In this document: positions 63,001-64,000 of the stretch, piece by piece
Layout of the letters: each line of letters begins with the position of its first letter
How positions within the stretch are numbered: the stretch's first letter is position 1
NCBI GenBank assembly: GCA_001642415.1
Contig: LTDK01000160.1
Coordinates: 59,535 to 123,534, forward strand
Direction of reading: 5' to 3'
Length of the DNA: 64,000 nucleotides
Origin: Nematocida ironsii
Taxonomy: Eukaryota > Microsporidia
Made by a program: the position numbers and the translations under genes
The notes under the pieces: generated by a model
Told to the model about the DNA's origin: nothing
What the model saw: only the letters and a program-made list of their open reading frames with translations
The model's database searches: none

Positions 63001-63953
63001 GAATGTGGCCCGGTGGTGGAAACTACTTTGACACCATCCTTAGATTGGTCTGGGGCAGGATTATTCCAATTTCTTCTGCTGTTCTGTTCCTTACCCTTAA
63101 AGTCTTTCCTTCGGTCTGAGCTAATGTCCCTTCGACAATCTCTAGCTCTATGTCCTGCCAATCCACATCTGTGACAACTAAAGGAGGACCCATGGCCTTG
63201 GTGGTTTGTACTAACATGCCTTCTCTCTTTTCGTTCTTTACGGTTGGCCATTTCACTACGGTTCCTTTCCCGTTGTTGGTCTAATCTAGCACATTCTTCC
63301 CATAGACAACGATTCGCCTCATCTCTGTTTTCCCCGCCCATTCGCCATATCTCTGAAAAGTTAGCCGGGTATATGGCCTTCCTAATTGCAAATTCTAGAG
63401 CTATATCTGCGATAGGCCTTATGGCAGGCGCCATCGTCTGTCCTATCATCATGGCACACCAATCCAAATAACTTCCCTTTTCTGTCATTCGTAAAAACTC
63501 CTTAAAGCACGGTAGATCCGCTACTGGGGAAGGTCTGGCTTGTTCTGCTATTTGAAGAATCCGCTCCCATATTTGATTCCATAATTCCTCTGTCCACTCT
63601 TCCGGAGATGAAGGACTCACAGTAGCTATAAGGCTCCTTAGTTCTCTGACCATAGTGGCCTCTATTGAGCCGGAACGGCGTGTCAGTTCATTCCGTAAGA
63701 TAGCAATCTTATATCTCGGATTGATGTTCTTCCAAGACTGGCAAAATAAGTAGGTTGTTACTTGCATCTGACTTTCTAATTCTTCTCTACCATTTCTAAA
63801 GTCAAGTTCTGTGAATCCTTGGAGAATCTTACCAGCATTGCTGCCACCGCCATTCTCTTCTTGGTGTTCTATCTGTGAGTAGGAAGCAGTATTTGTGTCT
63901 GCTTCTAGCTGGTTTTTCCCTCTTCCTCGTAAGTGTGAACTCTTATTTGTCAT
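60045..63953 (-). CDS. Gag-Pol polyprotein, Ty3/gypsy type
   Basis: The single 1302-residue frame has no gag-pol frameshift. Gag (about 1-250) ends in a CCHC zinc knuckle, CHRCGLAGHRARDC (about 258-271). An aspartic protease has CDTGAEINLMS (about 338). The reverse transcriptase (about 540-720) has KPNGTWRFCLDYRRLN, the LPMGYKNSPAIFQ block and the active site YIDDIL (about 662). RNase H has LETDASSTGVGAVL (about 810). The integrase has a zinc domain (HEEFGH ... CRVCLE, about 997-1030) and a DDE triad: GIDLMEY, DNGKEF, and a Glu in GRVERL with 35 residues between the last two. A GPY/F-like segment (GQAGPHSYEV) follows and there is no chromodomain. All catalytic residues checked are present. 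Confidence 0.95.
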   Translation of the reverse strand: MTNKSSHLRGRGKNQLEADTNTASYSQIEHQEENGGGSNAGKILQGFTELDFRNGREELESQMQVTTYLFCQSWKNINPRYKIAILRNELTRRSGSIEATMVRELRSLIATVSPSSPEEWTEELWNQIWERILQIAEQARPSPVADLPCFKEFLRMTEKGSYLDWCAMMIGQTMAPAIRPIADIALEFAIRKAIYPANFSEIWRMGGENRDEANRCLWEECARLDQQRERNRSEMANRKERKERRHVSTNHQGHGSSFSCHRCGLAGHRARDCRRDISSDRRKDFKGKEQNSRRNWNNPAPDQSKDGVKVVSTTGPHSGNPEGASSYTTAQIQGVHLPALCDTGAEINLMSWEDFNLLRGKGVVLTPRPTQKVISTAGPQDLICENYVLADIVVGNSNQIPAKVYIGKDFHGTMILGNPTLEELRIFLVQLPQSQDRAGVFYTATRMKPSENVVRNIEEILENENPEQIEGISRESLMTKEDYKSLEAAIARIQPTQQVEVAEINTPPGKFASEYRFMPNHNLEKAKKLVLDFIKEGFMEETQASKWLIPIRLARKPNGTWRFCLDYRRLNELVEQDNYPLPDVQSIFDGLYGKRIFSVLDIANGFFRVPLREIDRQKTTCKIGNRFFRMKVLPMGYKNSPAIFQRIMDKMLKEELETGNVKVYIDDILIATESYEEHVEILRRVLGILKAHGMEVNWEKVRLAYKEIRFLGHTMWMNKIKPMDDRITEVMKIPVPQTPKQVRSFLGKVNYMGRHIYNLSELKAPLNEFTSKGRKFVWNDKHQEAFENLKVAVSKIIAATMPDPRKKFTLETDASSTGVGAVLRQEDSTIGFFSMRLTPTQQRYTITERELYAIVWAMGRCKQYLLGVEFDVVTDHKAIEAFFTKKDQEFGNERIARWMQALESFQFTPKYRRGEDMVIPDGLSRMYEGTSRDLGNPSEVNGKKVLDPSDGNASRVAATLDVLPRHCNEGSEEMRRDALGRQGWQDAGGAWEEDILSWHEEFGHRKMIRDDLKEKGVLVSARELVRILRKCRVCLERDNQFMKHNEYIDTQDPGELVGIDLMEYQRRYIFVAVDYYSRMAFTFELKNKEAKNIVACLESVYGTFPFQKLLCDNGKEFANAQVKLWLRKHGVEVGYRPPYFHEGTGRVERLIRTLRDSLNRTKGTVRQKLKRVTRAYNQKVHRAIGTSPELASKPENRGMVTQAIERYKREFGKTTEPRLAEGTQVLIRKDIRQKDDKHFERVGQIVGQAGPHSYEVMPEKGKILVRNRNQLKVLKIREEEFITRNEIGIPLQEWQDHHEERY
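63883..63905 (-). promoter_or_regulatory. Perfect hairpin abutting the 5' LTR (primer-binding-site position)
   Basis: GAAGCAG (63883-63889) and CTGCTTC (63899-63905) are perfect 7-bp reverse complements around a 9-nt loop. They lie immediately next to the LTR boundary at 63906 and inside the gag frame. No TGG-starting tRNA complement is visible there, so reverse transcription may use a structured or unusual primer. Role inferred. Confidence 0.5.
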
Positions 63954-64000
63954 AACTAAAACTCTCTTTATTAAAAACCGGAAACTCTTATATAGTTTCT
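63906..64000 (-). repeat. Partial 5' LTR, cut by window end
   Basis: 95 bp identical to 59616-59710. It contains the minus-strand TATA box (63987-63994), AATAAA (63967-63972) and the gag start codon (63953). The LTR continues beyond the window. Confidence 0.9.

Larger units (their letters stand above)
59616..64000 (-). mobile_element. Ty3/gypsy LTR retrotransposon, nearly complete
   Basis: The element reads on the minus strand: a partial 5' LTR at the window edge (63906-64000), one gag-pol frame (63953-60045), polypurine tract (60031-60021) and 3' LTR (59616 to about 60018). The internal order protease, reverse transcriptase, RNase H, integrase is the Ty3/gypsy order. The frame is uninterrupted and the visible 95 bp of LTR pairs are identical, so insertion is probably recent and the copy possibly active. 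Target-site duplication cannot be checked because the right flank is missing. GC content is visibly higher than in the surrounding host DNA. Confidence 0.93.

Overview
The window looks like nuclear DNA of a microsporidian. It is AT-rich and codes on both strands without visible introns. Intergenic gaps are often 6-60 bp. Many recognisable eukaryotic proteins are much shorter and more diverged than in other fungi (Prp8 1834 aa, Stt4 about 1470 aa, an eIF5 of only 175 aa). AATAAA-type poly(A) signals sit on or just after stop codons, and TATTTAAA boxes lie very close to start codons. I cannot name the genus from sequence alone.

Layout, left to right. 0-2.9 kb: an orphan acidic membrane protein with an interrupted 3' end, then an ALG1-like mannosyltransferase divergent from phosphoglycerate mutase. 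2.9-18.3 kb: phosphoglycerate mutase, the spliceosomal core PRP8, signal peptidase SEC11, a TBL1/SIF2 LisH-WD40 protein, a HOP2-like meiotic recombination factor, MBF1, tRNA-Gly(UCC) and a PDS5-like cohesin regulator. 18.6-32.8 kb: RPA3-like protein, an N-myristoylation-type leucine-rich repeat protein, a serine-rich multi-pass orphan, an RBM26/27-like RNA-binding protein back to back with PDCD5, RRP8, SEC22, TAP42-like, profilin, eIF2-beta and two membrane orphans. 33.8-48 kb: a tail-anchored orphan, proteasome beta7, ERF4-like, proteasome beta1, an MscS channel, an INTS11-type nuclease, a homeodomain protein, CCT8 and an RPA49-like Pol I subunit. 48.5-52.9 kb: the PI4-kinase STT4. 53-56.4 kb: a gene-poor AT-rich stretch with two small signal-anchor orphans. 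56.4-58.6 kb: cysteinyl-tRNA synthetase convergent with a one-domain eIF5. 59.6-64 kb: a Ty3/gypsy LTR retrotransposon on the minus strand with an intact gag-pol frame, cut by the window's right edge.

Most genes are housekeeping: glycolysis, splicing, secretion, protein turnover, translation initiation, chromatin and lipid signalling. The orphans with signal anchors or low-complexity tails are candidates for lineage-specific or host-facing proteins.

The strongest unexplained signal is a repeated intergenic element, TTTCGGG(T/C)TAT or its complement. I count 26 copies of its 7-base core between genes and noticed only one in coding sequence. It behaves like the site of a general DNA-binding factor. 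The retrotransposon is the second highlight: the start of its gag frame lies inside the LTR, a TATA box sits about 34 nt before the ATG, and a perfect hairpin abuts the LTR end where a primer-binding site is expected.
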